64,000 nucleotides of DNA. Origin: Lacibacter sediminis. Its GTDB lineage: Bacteria; Bacteroidota; Bacteroidia; Chitinophagales; Chitinophagaceae. Below are positions 16,771 through 26,432 of the stretch, piece by piece; position 1 is the stretch's first letter, and every line of letters begins with the position of its first letter. A program made the position numbers and the translations under genes. Below the pieces are notes generated by a model. That model was not told the origin of the DNA, did no database searches, and saw nothing but the letters and a program-made list of their open reading frames with translations. The DNA lies in the NCBI RefSeq assembly GCF_014168535.1, contig NZ_CP060007.1, forward strand, positions 3,348,001 to 3,412,000. The letters run 5' to 3'.

Positions 16771-18915
16771 TTAAGCACTCACTTTTCCTTTCACCTTCGC
16801 AATTACCTCTTCGGCAACGTTGTTTGGTGCAGGTGCATAGTGACTGAACTCCATGGTTGAAGTTGCACGACCAGAAGATAATGAACGTAACTGTGTAACA
16901 TAACCAAACATTTCACTCAAAGGAACTTTGGCTCTGATCACCTGTGCATTACCTTTTGTATCCATACCTTCCAGCATACCACGACGACGGTTAAGATCAC
17001 CCGTAACATCACCCATGTACTGATCAGGCGTTACAACTTCCACTTTCATAATTGGTTCAAGCAATGTTGGTTTTGCTTTGCGTCCTGCTTCACGGAAACC
17101 ACTCTTCGCACACAATTCAAAACTCATTGCATCAGAATCCACATCATGGTAGCTACCATCAAACACACGCACTTTCATATCTACCATTGGATAGTTAGCG
17201 AGTACCCCATTACCCATTGATGATTCAAAACCTTTGATGATGGCAGGAACAAATTCTTTTGGAATTGATCCACCAAACAAATCATTTACAAACTGGTATG
17301 ATTTGCCCGGGTTTTCTTTCAGCCACTCTTCATCAGCAGGTCCGATTTCAAAAATGATATCAGCGAACTTACCACGACCACCCGACTGTTTCTTCAACAC
17401 TTCACGGTGTTCAACTTTTTGTTTGAACGCTTCTTTATAAGCCACCATCGGTGCACCCTGGTTTACTTCTACTTTAAACTCACGACGCATACGGTCAACG
17501 ATGATCTCAAGGTGCAATTCACCCATACCGCTCAATACAGTCTGACCAGTTTCTTCATCAGTCTTTACACGCAGTGTAGGATCTTCTTCCACCAATTTAG
17601 AAATCGCTAAGCCCATTTTATCAACGTCGGCTTGTGCTTTTGGTTCAACAGCTAAAGAGATTACAGGCTCAGGAATGAACATGTTCTCCAAAGTGATCGG
17701 ATGATTTTCATCACACAATGTATCACCGGTTTTGATCTCTTTAAACCCTACCGCTGCACCAATATCACCTGCTTCAATAAAATCAACAGGGTTTTGTTTG
17801 TTTGCAAACATCTTCATGATACGGCTGATACGCTCTTTCTTACCGCTTCTTACGTTCAACACATAAGAACCTGCATCAAGATGACCGGAATAAACCCGGA
17901 AGAACGCCAAACGACCTACGAAAGGATCGGTCATGATCTTAAATGCCAATGCTGCAAATGGTTGTTTCGCATCTGGCTGACGAGTCATTTCTTCACCTGT
18001 ATCAGGATCTGTTCCTTTAATTGCTTCCACATCTAAAGGAGAAGGCAGGTAACGACAAACCGCATCCAATGCAGTTTGCACACCTTTATTCTTAAATGAA
18101 GAACCGCACATCATTGGTACAATTGAAAGATCAATTGTTGCCTTGCGTACAGCTTCGTGAATTTCATCTTCAGTAATTGTATCAGGATTATCGAAGAATT
18201 TCTCCATCAACTTATCATCGTATTCTGCAACTGCTTCTACAAGCTGTGCTCTCCAGTCTTGTGCTTCTTCCAACATATCAGCAGGAATTTCGATCTCATC
18301 GAACGTCATTCCTTCTGTTTCCATATGCCAGATGATCCCTTTCATTTTAATGAGATCCACCACACCTTTAAAATCATCTTCTGCACCAATTGGCAACTGA
18401 AGAGGAACGGCTTTTGATCCCAACATTTCACGCACCTGCTTCACAACGTTTAAGAAGTCGGCACCACTGCGATCCATTTTATTTACGAAACCGATACGTG
18501 GTACATTGTAACGGTTAGCCTGGCGCCATACAGTTTCAGATTGTGGCTCCACACCATCAACCGCACTGAACAAAGCGATCAAACCATCCAATACACGCAT
18601 TGAACGTTCTACCTCTACGGTAAAATCCACGTGACCGGGAGTATCAATAATGTTGAAAGAATACTTCTTTGTATCTGGTGTTTGCTTACCCAACACAGTA
18701 GGGAAGTTCCACTGACAGCTTACAGCAGCTGAAGTGATGGTAATACCTCTTTCTTTTTCCTGTTCCATCCAATCGGTTGTAGCTGCACCATCGTGCACCT
18801 CACCAATACGGTGAATCATACCGGTATAGCGGAGGATACGCTCAGTAGTTGTGGTCTTACCGGCATCAATGTGAGCCGCAATACCAAAGTTTCTCTGAAA
18901 TTTTAAGTCTGCCAT
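16771..18915 (-). CDS. fusA: Translation elongation factor G
   Basis: This 714-aa GTPase catalyses ribosomal translocation and, with RRF, ribosome recycling. The G motifs are clear: [15 protein letters not shown] (P-loop), RGITITSAA (switch I), DTPGHVDF (G3) and NKMDRSGAD (G4). Domains II to V follow, including a conserved [14 protein letters not shown] block and a C-terminal [10 protein letters not shown] segment. Length is normal for EF-G. It is not adjacent to rpsG and rpsL, which lie about 6.4 kb upstream on the same strand, so the usual str operon is split. It appears to have its own promoter near 19193 and a long leader of about 280 nt. Confidence 0.97.
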   Translation of the reverse strand: MADLKFQRNFGIAAHIDAGKTTTTERILRYTGMIHRIGEVHDGAATTDWMEQEKERGITITSAAVSCQWNFPTVLGKQTPDTKKYSFNIIDTPGHVDFTVEVERSMRVLDGLIALFSAVDGVEPQSETVWRQANRYNVPRIGFVNKMDRSGADFLNVVKQVREMLGSKAVPLQLPIGAEDDFKGVVDLIKMKGIIWHMETEGMTFDEIEIPADMLEEAQDWRAQLVEAVAEYDDKLMEKFFDNPDTITEDEIHEAVRKATIDLSIVPMMCGSSFKNKGVQTALDAVCRYLPSPLDVEAIKGTDPDTGEEMTRQPDAKQPFAALAFKIMTDPFVGRLAFFRVYSGHLDAGSYVLNVRSGKKERISRIMKMFANKQNPVDFIEAGDIGAAVGFKEIKTGDTLCDENHPITLENMFIPEPVISLAVEPKAQADVDKMGLAISKLVEEDPTLRVKTDEETGQTVLSGMGELHLEIIVDRMRREFKVEVNQGAPMVAYKEAFKQKVEHREVLKKQSGGRGKFADIIFEIGPADEEWLKENPGKSYQFVNDLFGGSIPKEFVPAIIKGFESSMGNGVLANYPMVDMKVRVFDGSYHDVDSDAMSFELCAKSGFREAGRKAKPTLLEPIMKVEVVTPDQYMGDVTGDLNRRRGMLEGMDTKGNAQVIRAKVPLSEMFGYVTQLRSLSSGRATSTMEFSHYAPAPNNVAEEVIAKVKGKVSA

Positions 18916-19192
18916 GACTGTTTTAATTTGAATGTTTATCGTTTAAAAAATCTTGAATAATTATTATGATCGTCTTCCTTAATCCTGTGCAACCACATCG
19001 GCGTCGCACTCTTTTACTCTATGAATTCTATTGAACTATTATCTCCTGTTTGGAGACATGCTGCCCGCAGGTAACATCCTTTTTGAGGATGGGGGCTGAT
19101 ATGTAATGATTATACTCTCATACTATGCCAATCAATTTCGAACCTCCTATCCTCTGTTCATATGCACCTTTGGTTGGAAACTTTGGCGGCCG
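18916..19192 (-). other. Probable long, structured 5' leader of fusA
   Basis: This stretch has no gene and lies between fusA and a TACTTTTG element. It contains three short hairpins close together: TCTCC/GGAGA around 19045-19058, CTGC/GCAG around 19062-19071, and CATCC/GGATG around 19076-19091. Whether it is transcribed as a leader depends on the promoter assignment. No known riboswitch class was recognised. Confidence 0.4.
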
Positions 19193-19200
19193 CAAAAGTA
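19193..19200 (-). promoter_or_regulatory. Candidate -7 element TACTTTTG for fusA
   Basis: The reverse complement is TACTTTTG followed by GCGGCC, matching TAnnTTTG. No TTTG -33 box at 19-nt spacing was seen. It is the only good -7 match in the fusA upstream region. Confidence 0.45.
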
Positions 19201-19393
19201 AGGATTTTTCCCTTTCGAAATGCATTTTGCACCAAAAGCCATCGCTCCTGAGTTTCAACCATCTCACCCTTGACCCTCCAGCCCCACCTTGCATGAATTC
19301 GCCTTTTATACAAACGGTCAAAATCATGCAAACGATTGTCCCCGCTTTTGCCGGGTAAATGCGATTTACTTTGTACGAAACAACTCTAAACCA

Positions 19394-20743
19394 ATGAATA
19401 AAGTTCGAATCCTGATTGCATTGCTTGGCTTTACAGGCATTTTACGGGCGCAAGTTCAAAGCGATACGCTTCGTCCCAACCGTACAGAGATCATCAGTCC
19501 CATTCACAAATCAACTTTCAATAATAATGGCCAATGCCCAGAAAGAAAACAAGGTGGTAATCCCCGCATGGTAAACGGTTACCTAGTGTTCGATGGCTCA
19601 TTGGATGGCAACCGCCAGGTTGATCCGCAAATTGCAGTTGGCGGTGGCTATGTGTTGCACGGCACCAACAATGGCTTGGTCATCTACAGCAAAAAGGGCG
19701 AATATGTACAGGGCATTTCGCAGAAATGTTTCAACAATGGTATTGATCCAAAGCTGTTTTTTGATGCACACAACCAGGTATTTGGTTTTGATCTTTGGGT
19801 GTATTGGGATTCAGCTAAAATTAAACCGGTAAACGTTTCTGTTTCCGAAACCAACGATCCACGTGGCGCATGGAACACCTACCCTGTTCCTGCACCTAAA
19901 GGTGTTGATGGAGGTGGCATTGGCTATAGTCGCAAATGGATCGGTTATTCATTTCCCGGCGGTGATGAGCGGACTTTTGTATTAAAAACAGCAGATGCAA
20001 AATCAGGAAAGCCGGCAACTGTTTATCATTTCAAGGGAAGTCTTGGACATCCTGTTTACGGACAAGATGGAACAGACGATATCTACTTCTTCGATATTGA
20101 ACGTGATAAATTTATGATCCGTCGTGTAACTGAAGCTGCTGATGGTACGCCTGTTTGTATTTTAGTAAGCAGCAAACCGCACAATCTTAAATACATTAAT
20201 CAACCACCACAATCGCCACAATTCAATACGCAGCAAAAAGTTTCTTCCGGTGATCGCAATCCAAAAAATCTTGTGTTACAAAGTAGCAGCATCTGGTTTT
20301 CACAAGCAGTTAATTGCGAAGGTCGCTCAGCAGTACAATGGCACCAGGTAAATGCAACTGATGGAACTATTCAGCAAACAGGTTTAATTAAAAGCGACAC
20401 CACAAACTATATTCAAACAACGCTTGCAGTAAATAAAAACAAAGATGTACTCGTTGGTTTTCAGGAAGTGAATGGCAATATGTTTGTGAGTCCACGTTTT
20501 GCCTATCGCAAAGCAACTGATACAGCAGGTACTATTCGTGAAATAGTTCGTGTTGGTGTAGGAACAGGTGCAGCAGATGGTGTTGCCTGGGGCGATTACA
20601 GTGGCAGTGTTGTTGATGGTGATAACCAACTTGATCTGTGGACCATTCAAAGCAGAGCAAATGAAAAAGGCAGAGGTGAAACAGTGATTGTGCAATTGCC
20701 GGCAAAAAAGATCAAGAAAGAAAAAAAGAAAAAGAAGAAATAA
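19394..20743 (+). CDS. Secreted protein of unknown function, probably beta-propeller-like
   Basis: The frame is open from 19289, but MNKVRILIALLGFTGILRAQ at 19394 begins a clear signal peptide, so that start is chosen (449 aa). The mature protein is rich in beta-strand patterns (YVLHGTNNGLVIYSKKGEYV, FDLWVYWDSAK, WGDYSGSVVDGDNQLDLW) and resembles secreted six- or seven-bladed propeller proteins, but no family can be named. No T9SS sorting domain is visible. The C-terminus is a run of lysines with a few Glu and Ile (KKIKKEKKKKKK), which is unusual for an exported protein. It lies alone, divergent from fusA and convergent with the DUF3857 pair. Unknown function. Confidence 0.75.
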   Translation: MNKVRILIALLGFTGILRAQVQSDTLRPNRTEIISPIHKSTFNNNGQCPERKQGGNPRMVNGYLVFDGSLDGNRQVDPQIAVGGGYVLHGTNNGLVIYSKKGEYVQGISQKCFNNGIDPKLFFDAHNQVFGFDLWVYWDSAKIKPVNVSVSETNDPRGAWNTYPVPAPKGVDGGGIGYSRKWIGYSFPGGDERTFVLKTADAKSGKPATVYHFKGSLGHPVYGQDGTDDIYFFDIERDKFMIRRVTEAADGTPVCILVSSKPHNLKYINQPPQSPQFNTQQKVSSGDRNPKNLVLQSSSIWFSQAVNCEGRSAVQWHQVNATDGTIQQTGLIKSDTTNYIQTTLAVNKNKDVLVGFQEVNGNMFVSPRFAYRKATDTAGTIREIVRVGVGTGAADGVAWGDYSGSVVDGDNQLDLWTIQSRANEKGRGETVIVQLPAKKIKKEKKKKKK

Positions 20744-20790
20744 GTGTGTTAATGATTATGCCTTTTATTTCAAAAAATGATTTTAATAAA

Positions 20791-20836
20791 TCGGGCAATG
20801 ATCGCTGAAATTATTCATTGATCATTGCCCGATCTT
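20791..20836. terminator. Bidirectional terminator between convergent genes
   Basis: TCGGGCAATGATC and GATCATTGCCCGA form a perfect 13-bp stem around a 16-nt loop, followed by TCTTTT on the plus strand. It lies 48 nt after the plus-strand gene and 28 nt beyond the stop of the minus-strand gene. Confidence 0.8.
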
Positions 20837-20863
20837 TTGAGAGGTAAATGCACTGCTCCCAAA

Positions 20864-23128
20864 TTATTTTTTCTTCAATAACAACTTTGCATTCGTCCAC
20901 TCGCTGGATGCATTTACAAAGGCCAGTATTTTTTCGAAGTTTTGCAATGGTTCATAACTATTCAGGTAATGTTTCATGATTTTTACAGAAACAGTTTGTC
21001 CGTTACTGGTTGCTTCGGTAATAAAATATCCGGTTTCATTTTGAACTTTTGAATTAAGAGCAGCAACTCCTTCAGCTGTATAACCTTCCGGAATTGCAAT
21101 CTCCAAATGATACTCAATACTTCTTGCAAAAGGCATATAAATATCAAGTGCCCGTTTTTTTTGTTCTTCTTTAATTACAAGAGGCGTTCCTTGTATTTTT
21201 CCTATCTCAACAATAATATTATTTCCTGCCTTTTTAACCAGCCCTCCCAGTTGAAAGTTTGAACTGTACACAAAATCCGGTGCATTGTGGCGTATACCCG
21301 GGTTTTCAATTTTATAATCCTTCATCTCTGTCACCTCTTGTTCAAACCAGTCTTTTGCCTCTTTTGAAAAAGCATCTTTCTGCTTTTTTCTTTCTTCTGC
21401 AAAAGCATTTCTTACTTCATTAATATACTTTTTTCCACTTTTTGAATTGGCTATTTCGTCCAGTAAAAGCTCTTCCTGCTTAAATACTTTACACTCATAA
21501 TCCATAATGTCTTCATAAACCACAAGTTTGGTTTGTTCATCAAGTTTATAATGCCCCTTCAGTATTGTATTCCTTTTTACGTTTAGCGAGGTTTTTTCGG
21601 CTGTTAATGATATCTGCAGTTTTTCAATTCTTGCATTATCTGTCGACTTACTTGTTGCTACATTAGGCCCTGGTGCAACTTCAGTTAGATTGGCAACTTT
21701 ACCCGGCCCTGCCATTGCCGGGTGTTCAAATGTGAAACTCTTAGTGTTTTTTGCTCCCTCAGCACTTCCCGGCACTACAAACGGAATATCAAAAACTGAT
21801 GTCAATGAAAAAAACTTATTTGTACCCGGCAAATAGGCAATTGCCCCAAGATCACTTCCGTTCATTGCTTCATTCATTCGAAATCCGGTACGATCCTCAT
21901 ACACCATAATTGCAGGATCAAGATCCGCAGCTTTCAGTAAAGCGAACATGGAGAATGGGAATCCATCAAAACGTCTGGACGGAAGATTAATTTTACCTTC
22001 TAAATTATCGATAGAAAACCGCAGCAACCAATCGAACCGGGCTGTATAATATATAAGCGCTGCCCTTTCTTCCCTGCTCATACTTTTATATTCAATCCCC
22101 ATTTGTTTGGCTTTACTTTTCGCCAATTTTTCCATTGAAATGTACTCCTCTCTACCGTTTCGCATCCAATATCCGTTGTAATACCGTAGCGAAAATTCAC
22201 GGGATTTTTCTTCCAATGCATTTTGACTATTAGCTATCTTTTTAATTTCACCAGGTCTGCTCATGCCCATAGCGGCACTACCAATGCCTTTATAACCCTG
22301 CCCTATATTCATACGTATAAAGGGTAACTGCCTGGTGGCAGAAACCCAAAGACTTGTTTCAAAAGGAGGCATATCATTCTTCTGCACGCTTATTTCAATA
22401 TCGCTTTCTGCACTTTTTTTGACCGCCAGTTCAGGCGCTCCGTTATAGCTTCGGTATTCAACAGCAAATTTTTTCCCAAGCTGACTGTGAAATGAATAAC
22501 TCAACACAGGTGCATTATCAAACAAGAGTAGTGTGTACACTTTTGTTGCGAAATCATTGGTTGTATTTTGAGCAGTAGCAAAAAAATAGTCAAGGATATC
22601 GCCTGGCTGCAGATCCGGGATGGCAAGTTTTGCCTGCTTTTCATTTGCAGCATCTTTTGTCAGCACTATTTCGTCAGCATTAATTTCTTTTACCGTACCA
22701 TCTCCTTTTATCACACGTACTCCAACGTAAGTGCTTGATTTATCTGAGGTGTAAAAGCCACTTCGTTTTTCAAATTGAGTAAAACTCAGTTCTGAATATT
22801 CTGTTACCGCATTCTTATCATTTAGTTTTACAACTTCTCTTACTATTTCAGTTAGGTTTTGCTTATGCTTTGTGCCAAACCCTAATCCGTAAAATGCAAT
22901 GGATGATTTACTGTCGGCGGTTAACTCAGTATGATGAGCAATGATAATTTTCGATGCGTTTGCATATTTCTGCGGAATGTCTTTGACTTTAAATTTAGGA
23001 TCTTCCCAGGCCCAAACCGACTTACGCATTTCTTCTGACTCTTTACGATAGGCGATGGTTTCCTTCGATTGAGCGAAAGAAGTAAAAAAAGCAAAACACA
23101 ATACTGCTGCAAAAGATAATTGTTTCAA
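20864..23128 (-). CDS. Secreted DUF3857-type protein with a degenerate transglutaminase-like region
   Basis: This 754-aa protein has a signal peptide ending TSFAQ. It resembles the preceding gene product in its overall DUF3857 plus transglutaminase-like layout. Where the neighbour has the catalytic block YGDCKGMANLL, this protein has RRFDGFPFSMFALLKAADL, lacking the cysteine. A thiol-dependent enzyme activity is therefore not expected, and a binding or scaffold role is more plausible. It follows the upstream gene by 5 bp on the same strand, so the two are almost certainly co-transcribed and may act as a pair in the cell envelope. Function unknown. Confidence 0.75.
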   Translation of the reverse strand: MKQLSFAAVLCFAFFTSFAQSKETIAYRKESEEMRKSVWAWEDPKFKVKDIPQKYANASKIIIAHHTELTADSKSSIAFYGLGFGTKHKQNLTEIVREVVKLNDKNAVTEYSELSFTQFEKRSGFYTSDKSSTYVGVRVIKGDGTVKEINADEIVLTKDAANEKQAKLAIPDLQPGDILDYFFATAQNTTNDFATKVYTLLLFDNAPVLSYSFHSQLGKKFAVEYRSYNGAPELAVKKSAESDIEISVQKNDMPPFETSLWVSATRQLPFIRMNIGQGYKGIGSAAMGMSRPGEIKKIANSQNALEEKSREFSLRYYNGYWMRNGREEYISMEKLAKSKAKQMGIEYKSMSREERAALIYYTARFDWLLRFSIDNLEGKINLPSRRFDGFPFSMFALLKAADLDPAIMVYEDRTGFRMNEAMNGSDLGAIAYLPGTNKFFSLTSVFDIPFVVPGSAEGAKNTKSFTFEHPAMAGPGKVANLTEVAPGPNVATSKSTDNARIEKLQISLTAEKTSLNVKRNTILKGHYKLDEQTKLVVYEDIMDYECKVFKQEELLLDEIANSKSGKKYINEVRNAFAEERKKQKDAFSKEAKDWFEQEVTEMKDYKIENPGIRHNAPDFVYSSNFQLGGLVKKAGNNIIVEIGKIQGTPLVIKEEQKKRALDIYMPFARSIEYHLEIAIPEGYTAEGVAALNSKVQNETGYFITEATSNGQTVSVKIMKHYLNSYEPLQNFEKILAFVNASSEWTNAKLLLKKK

Positions 23129-23133
23129 GATGG

Positions 23134-25005
23134 TTATTTTTTAGAGGTAAGTACTACTTGCTGGTCGTAAAAATCTGTAAGCTGTTTTATGTCTTTGTTC
23201 CATTGTGAAAAATTCTCCGGAAGAATTTCGGCATTTTGAATAATGATCTCCGTGCGGTACCTGAGCTTTCCTGTTTCGTTTGTGTAAGCGGCATTAAAGC
23301 TATAACCAGGTTGCTTAATGGCAATTTTACCCGGCAATTCGGTTATGGTTTTATCAGCAGGGAGTATTAATTCCATTTCAAACACAAGATTATTTTTAAA
23401 CTGTATCCAGTATGGAAGTTTTCGTTTGTCGGCATCAATTTTATAATCCTTAAAATGCGTCCTGTTATCAATACTCAGGTAGGCATCTTTATCAAACACT
23501 GTTACTGCATTTTTCCATAATACATCGTATTCAATTTTGAGATCGTTGTTATAGTCTGTAAGGTTTGTGATCTTCAAATTACTTATTTCAAAACCACTTT
23601 CCCCTTCAGCAAGAAACTGCTTCAATGCATTTTCCTGTTTATCTTGTTTGATATCCGCAAGTGCATTTAATAACCATTCTTTGTTCTCGCCTTTCCATAC
23701 ATGTGTTACATGACCTTTCAGGTTATTACCCTCTATCACTAACTTTCTGTTTTCAGTAGAAGTGTTTTGTAAATAACTCGCAACAGGCACTTTCTCCAAC
23801 AGGTATTGATTCCCGTTCTCAATAAGTGTTTGCCGACCTTGAATTCGTTCGGCAGTTTCTCCAAAACCAATATACTTTTCTGTTGCATCTAAATAAACCG
23901 GTTTCCCGTTTTTCATCCATGCACAGATCATGTGATTATCTACTGAAAGAGAGGGTGTGCTGTAATCGTATGCAATATGCTTGGTGCCAATCCAGCATCT
24001 ACGTGCATCTAACTTTATTGAACGCAACATAACCGTAAGTAAATTAGCCATGCCTTTACAATCGCCATATTTTTTTCGTAACACTTCTTGTGCTTTTTCC
24101 GGTTTAAACCCTGCTATCCCATTTTCAAAAGCGATGTAACGGATATTGTCTTGCACCCATTGAAATATCTTTTTTACTTTCTCTTCTTCATTACTGATTC
24201 CTTTTACGATCTCTTCTGCTTTTTCTTTTATAACTTTTTCGTCATCACCAATTGCCTGCACAAGACTTTGATACCACTCATACTGTTCTTTTACTGTTTT
24301 AAAATAAGTATAAGAAACGTCTTTTGGTTGAGCCGATTTACAAAGCACAAGAATATGTGGTGCGTAATAGGTTAACCCGGGGGCCGATGATTCCTGTTTG
24401 AATTTTGGAATATCATTCATCGAAAAAGTATAAACAGTTTCACCGCTTTCCTGTGATACAGATTTACGGATGTTGTACTTTCCAAAATGATATTCTTTAA
24501 TATCAAGACTAACCCAAGCTGGTACATAGAGTTTAATTTCCTGTTCATTAATGGCGTGGCCTTCCGTGAAAAAAATATTCGTAAAATACCTGGGATCCTT
24601 GATTGTCTTTTTGATCGTTACTTCTGATTTACTGCCGATCTTTGAAACAGGCAAAGCAAAATAGCAAACCTGCTCATCAGAGTAGAAAATACCATCACGG
24701 TTATAATACTCATACCTTGGAACAATACCATGGCGTTTCGATCCATCAACACGTATATCAACATCATCCATTGTTTCTATACTGTTGAAGAGTTCAACTA
24801 CAGGCACATCAGTTCTGTACTTGTTGCAAGTGAAAGTTCGGCTATGCTCCTCTTTTACAACTACAGGGTTCTCGGCTGTGCCTTTTACAAACCTGAATGT
24901 GCGCACTGATTTTAGAATCGAAATGTTCTCATCATCCGCTTCCTGTGACATAGCTGGTATCTGGCACAAAAAAAAGGCAGTGAAAAGCAAGGAAGTAATT
25001 TTCAT
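23134..25005 (-). CDS. Secreted DUF3857 and transglutaminase-like domain protein
   Basis: The ORF is open from 25074, but MKITSLLFTAFFLCQIPAMSQ (start at 25005) is a clear signal peptide, giving 623 aa. The N-terminal half resembles DUF3857, and the middle is a transglutaminase-like (papain-fold) domain. Its Cys (~315) sits in KKYGDCKGMANLL, the His in SVDNHMICAW and the Asp in PVYLDATEKY, so a complete Cys-His-Asp triad is present. The C-terminal ~200 aa form a beta-rich domain as in related Bacteroidota proteins. It is likely periplasmic or surface-exposed; substrate unknown. It leads a two-gene unit with the cysteine-less homolog. Confidence 0.82.
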   Translation of the reverse strand: MKITSLLFTAFFLCQIPAMSQEADDENISILKSVRTFRFVKGTAENPVVVKEEHSRTFTCNKYRTDVPVVELFNSIETMDDVDIRVDGSKRHGIVPRYEYYNRDGIFYSDEQVCYFALPVSKIGSKSEVTIKKTIKDPRYFTNIFFTEGHAINEQEIKLYVPAWVSLDIKEYHFGKYNIRKSVSQESGETVYTFSMNDIPKFKQESSAPGLTYYAPHILVLCKSAQPKDVSYTYFKTVKEQYEWYQSLVQAIGDDEKVIKEKAEEIVKGISNEEEKVKKIFQWVQDNIRYIAFENGIAGFKPEKAQEVLRKKYGDCKGMANLLTVMLRSIKLDARRCWIGTKHIAYDYSTPSLSVDNHMICAWMKNGKPVYLDATEKYIGFGETAERIQGRQTLIENGNQYLLEKVPVASYLQNTSTENRKLVIEGNNLKGHVTHVWKGENKEWLLNALADIKQDKQENALKQFLAEGESGFEISNLKITNLTDYNNDLKIEYDVLWKNAVTVFDKDAYLSIDNRTHFKDYKIDADKRKLPYWIQFKNNLVFEMELILPADKTITELPGKIAIKQPGYSFNAAYTNETGKLRYRTEIIIQNAEILPENFSQWNKDIKQLTDFYDQQVVLTSKK

Positions 25006-25227
25006 ATTACATAAAGGATTTTGAAAGGTGAAAAAGGATTTTAGCCGGGGGATTACCGCTGATTTCAGCAACAATTGAAATAAAGGGGAGTTAGGGATTG
25101 TCAGGATAAAATAAAATTGGTTTCATTACAAATATATTCCCCGAAGCGAAATAAAAAAAGACTACCACTAAAATTGAGGGAATCCACTTAACAGGCGAGT
25201 AGAAAAAACAATAACTGCTGTATGTAC

Positions 25228-25259
25228 AAAAAAAAATCCCTCCGTTAAACGAAGGGATT
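25228..25259 (-). terminator. Terminator after rpsG
   Basis: On the minus strand AATCCCTTCG, TTTAA, CGGAGGGATT, with a T-run of about nine. It lies 24 nt after the rpsG stop and ends the rpsL-rpsG transcript before the DUF3857 genes. Confidence 0.9.
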
Positions 25260-25282
25260 CCTGAATATGATCTTTTTGAAGA

Positions 25283-25750
25283 TTAAGCTCTGAAGTGAGC
25301 GAAAGCCTTATTGGCTTCAGCCATACGGTGTGTATCTTCTTTCTTTTTGAAAGCACCACCTTCACCTTTGCTTGCACTTACGATTTCGTTTGCTAATTTA
25401 TCAGCCATGCTGCGACCGTTACGTTCACGGCTATAGCGAACCAGCCATTTGATACTGAGAGAGATCTTTCTGTCAGCACGAACTTCAGCAGGAATCTGGA
25501 AGGTAGCACCACCAATACGACGGCTGCGTACTTCAACAGCAGGAGTTACGTTCGCAACTGCTTTCTTCCAGATTTCATAACCGTCTTCGCCGGTTGTTTT
25601 TGCAACTTTATCAATTGCATCGTAGAAGATAGTAAAAGCAGTGCTCTTCTTACCTTGCCACATTAAATTGTTTACAAAACGTGTCACCAACGTGTCGTTA
25701 AACCTTGGATCTGGTGCCAGCGCTATCTTTTTAGGTTTCGTCTTCCTCAT
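25283..25750 (-). CDS. rpsG: Small ribosomal subunit protein uS7
   Basis: This 155-aa protein shows typical S7 sequence: [74 protein letters not shown] and an [15 protein letters not shown]-terminus. It nucleates assembly of the 16S rRNA 3' domain in the 30S head. It follows rpsL by 25 bp and ends in a strong terminator, so fusA, usually the next gene, is not in this operon. Confidence 0.98.
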   Translation of the reverse strand: MRKTKPKKIALAPDPRFNDTLVTRFVNNLMWQGKKSTAFTIFYDAIDKVAKTTGEDGYEIWKKAVANVTPAVEVRSRRIGGATFQIPAEVRADRKISLSIKWLVRYSRERNGRSMADKLANEIVSASKGEGGAFKKKEDTHRMAEANKAFAHFRA

Positions 25751-25775
25751 TGTATATAAGAATTACTTAGTCAGA

Positions 25776-26156
25776 TTATTTTTTAGCTTTTTCCTTCTTC
25801 GTACCGTACTTAGAACGGCTCTTCTTGCGGTCTTTTACACCGGCAGTATCGAGCGAACCACGAACGATATGGTAACGTACACCTGGTAAATCCTTCACAC
25901 GACCGCCACGCACCAATACAATTGAGTGCTCCTGCAGGTTGTGACCTTCACCGGGGATGTAGGCAATCACCTCAATTTTGTTGGTTAAACGCACTTTCGC
26001 TACTTTACGCAAAGCCGAGTTGGGCTTTTTAGGCGTGGTTGTGTACACACGTGTACATACACCTCTGCGAAACGGGCAGCTATCCAGCGCACGGGATTTG
26101 CTTTTGGCCCTAATGATTTCTCTTCCTTTTCGTACTAATTGTTGAATTGTAGGCAT
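25776..26156 (-). CDS. rpsL: Small ribosomal subunit protein uS12
   Basis: This 126-aa protein begins [13 protein letters not shown] and carries the conserved decoding-site loops [19 protein letters not shown] and [16 protein letters not shown]. The lysines corresponding to E. coli K43 and K88 (in KKPNSALRK and GRVKDLPG) are unchanged, so no streptomycin-resistance substitution is seen. The C-terminus has a normal basic tail ([15 protein letters not shown]). It is the first gene of the rpsL-rpsG unit, with an excellent promoter just upstream. Confidence 0.98.
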   Translation of the reverse strand: MPTIQQLVRKGREIIRAKSKSRALDSCPFRRGVCTRVYTTTPKKPNSALRKVAKVRLTNKIEVIAYIPGEGHNLQEHSIVLVRGGRVKDLPGVRYHIVRGSLDTAGVKDRKKSRSKYGTKKEKAKK

Positions 26157-26182
26157 TCCTTACCTTATTATTTTTCGGACGG

Positions 26183-26213
26183 CAAAGGTAGGTGTCCTCA
26201 TTTAAAGTACAAA
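26183..26213 (-). promoter_or_regulatory. rpsL promoter: TTTG - 19 nt - TACCTTTG
   Basis: On the minus strand TTTG (26210-26213) is followed after exactly 19 nt by TACCTTTG (26183-26190). This is a full match to the Bacteroidota -33/-7 consensus. The predicted transcript start lies about 20 nt before the rpsL ATG. Confidence 0.85.
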
Positions 26214-26432
26214 AAACTTTCACAGATTTCTATTAACATCTGTGTAAATAACTAAAATTTCCTGAAAGGCATTATTCCCCATGGTTTTGCGTTTATATTA
26301 AAAAACTGAGGTCGCTGAGCTGGATTTCAAGTTCATTTTCTATAAAATACTGAAAATGAAAGCTATATTTGTTCATAGCACAGCTATCTATAACCAATAT
26401 CTCTTTTTCGTTCAGAAAAGACCTGACTTAAT

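Noticed and set aside
19118..19358. Overlapping ORFs of 69 and 77 aa on opposite strands upstream of fusA
   Set aside because: They overlap each other completely, lack family features and lie in the promoter/leader area of fusA.
25776..26156. Possible streptomycin-resistance change in rpsL
   Set aside because: The lysines corresponding to K43 and K88 are unchanged.
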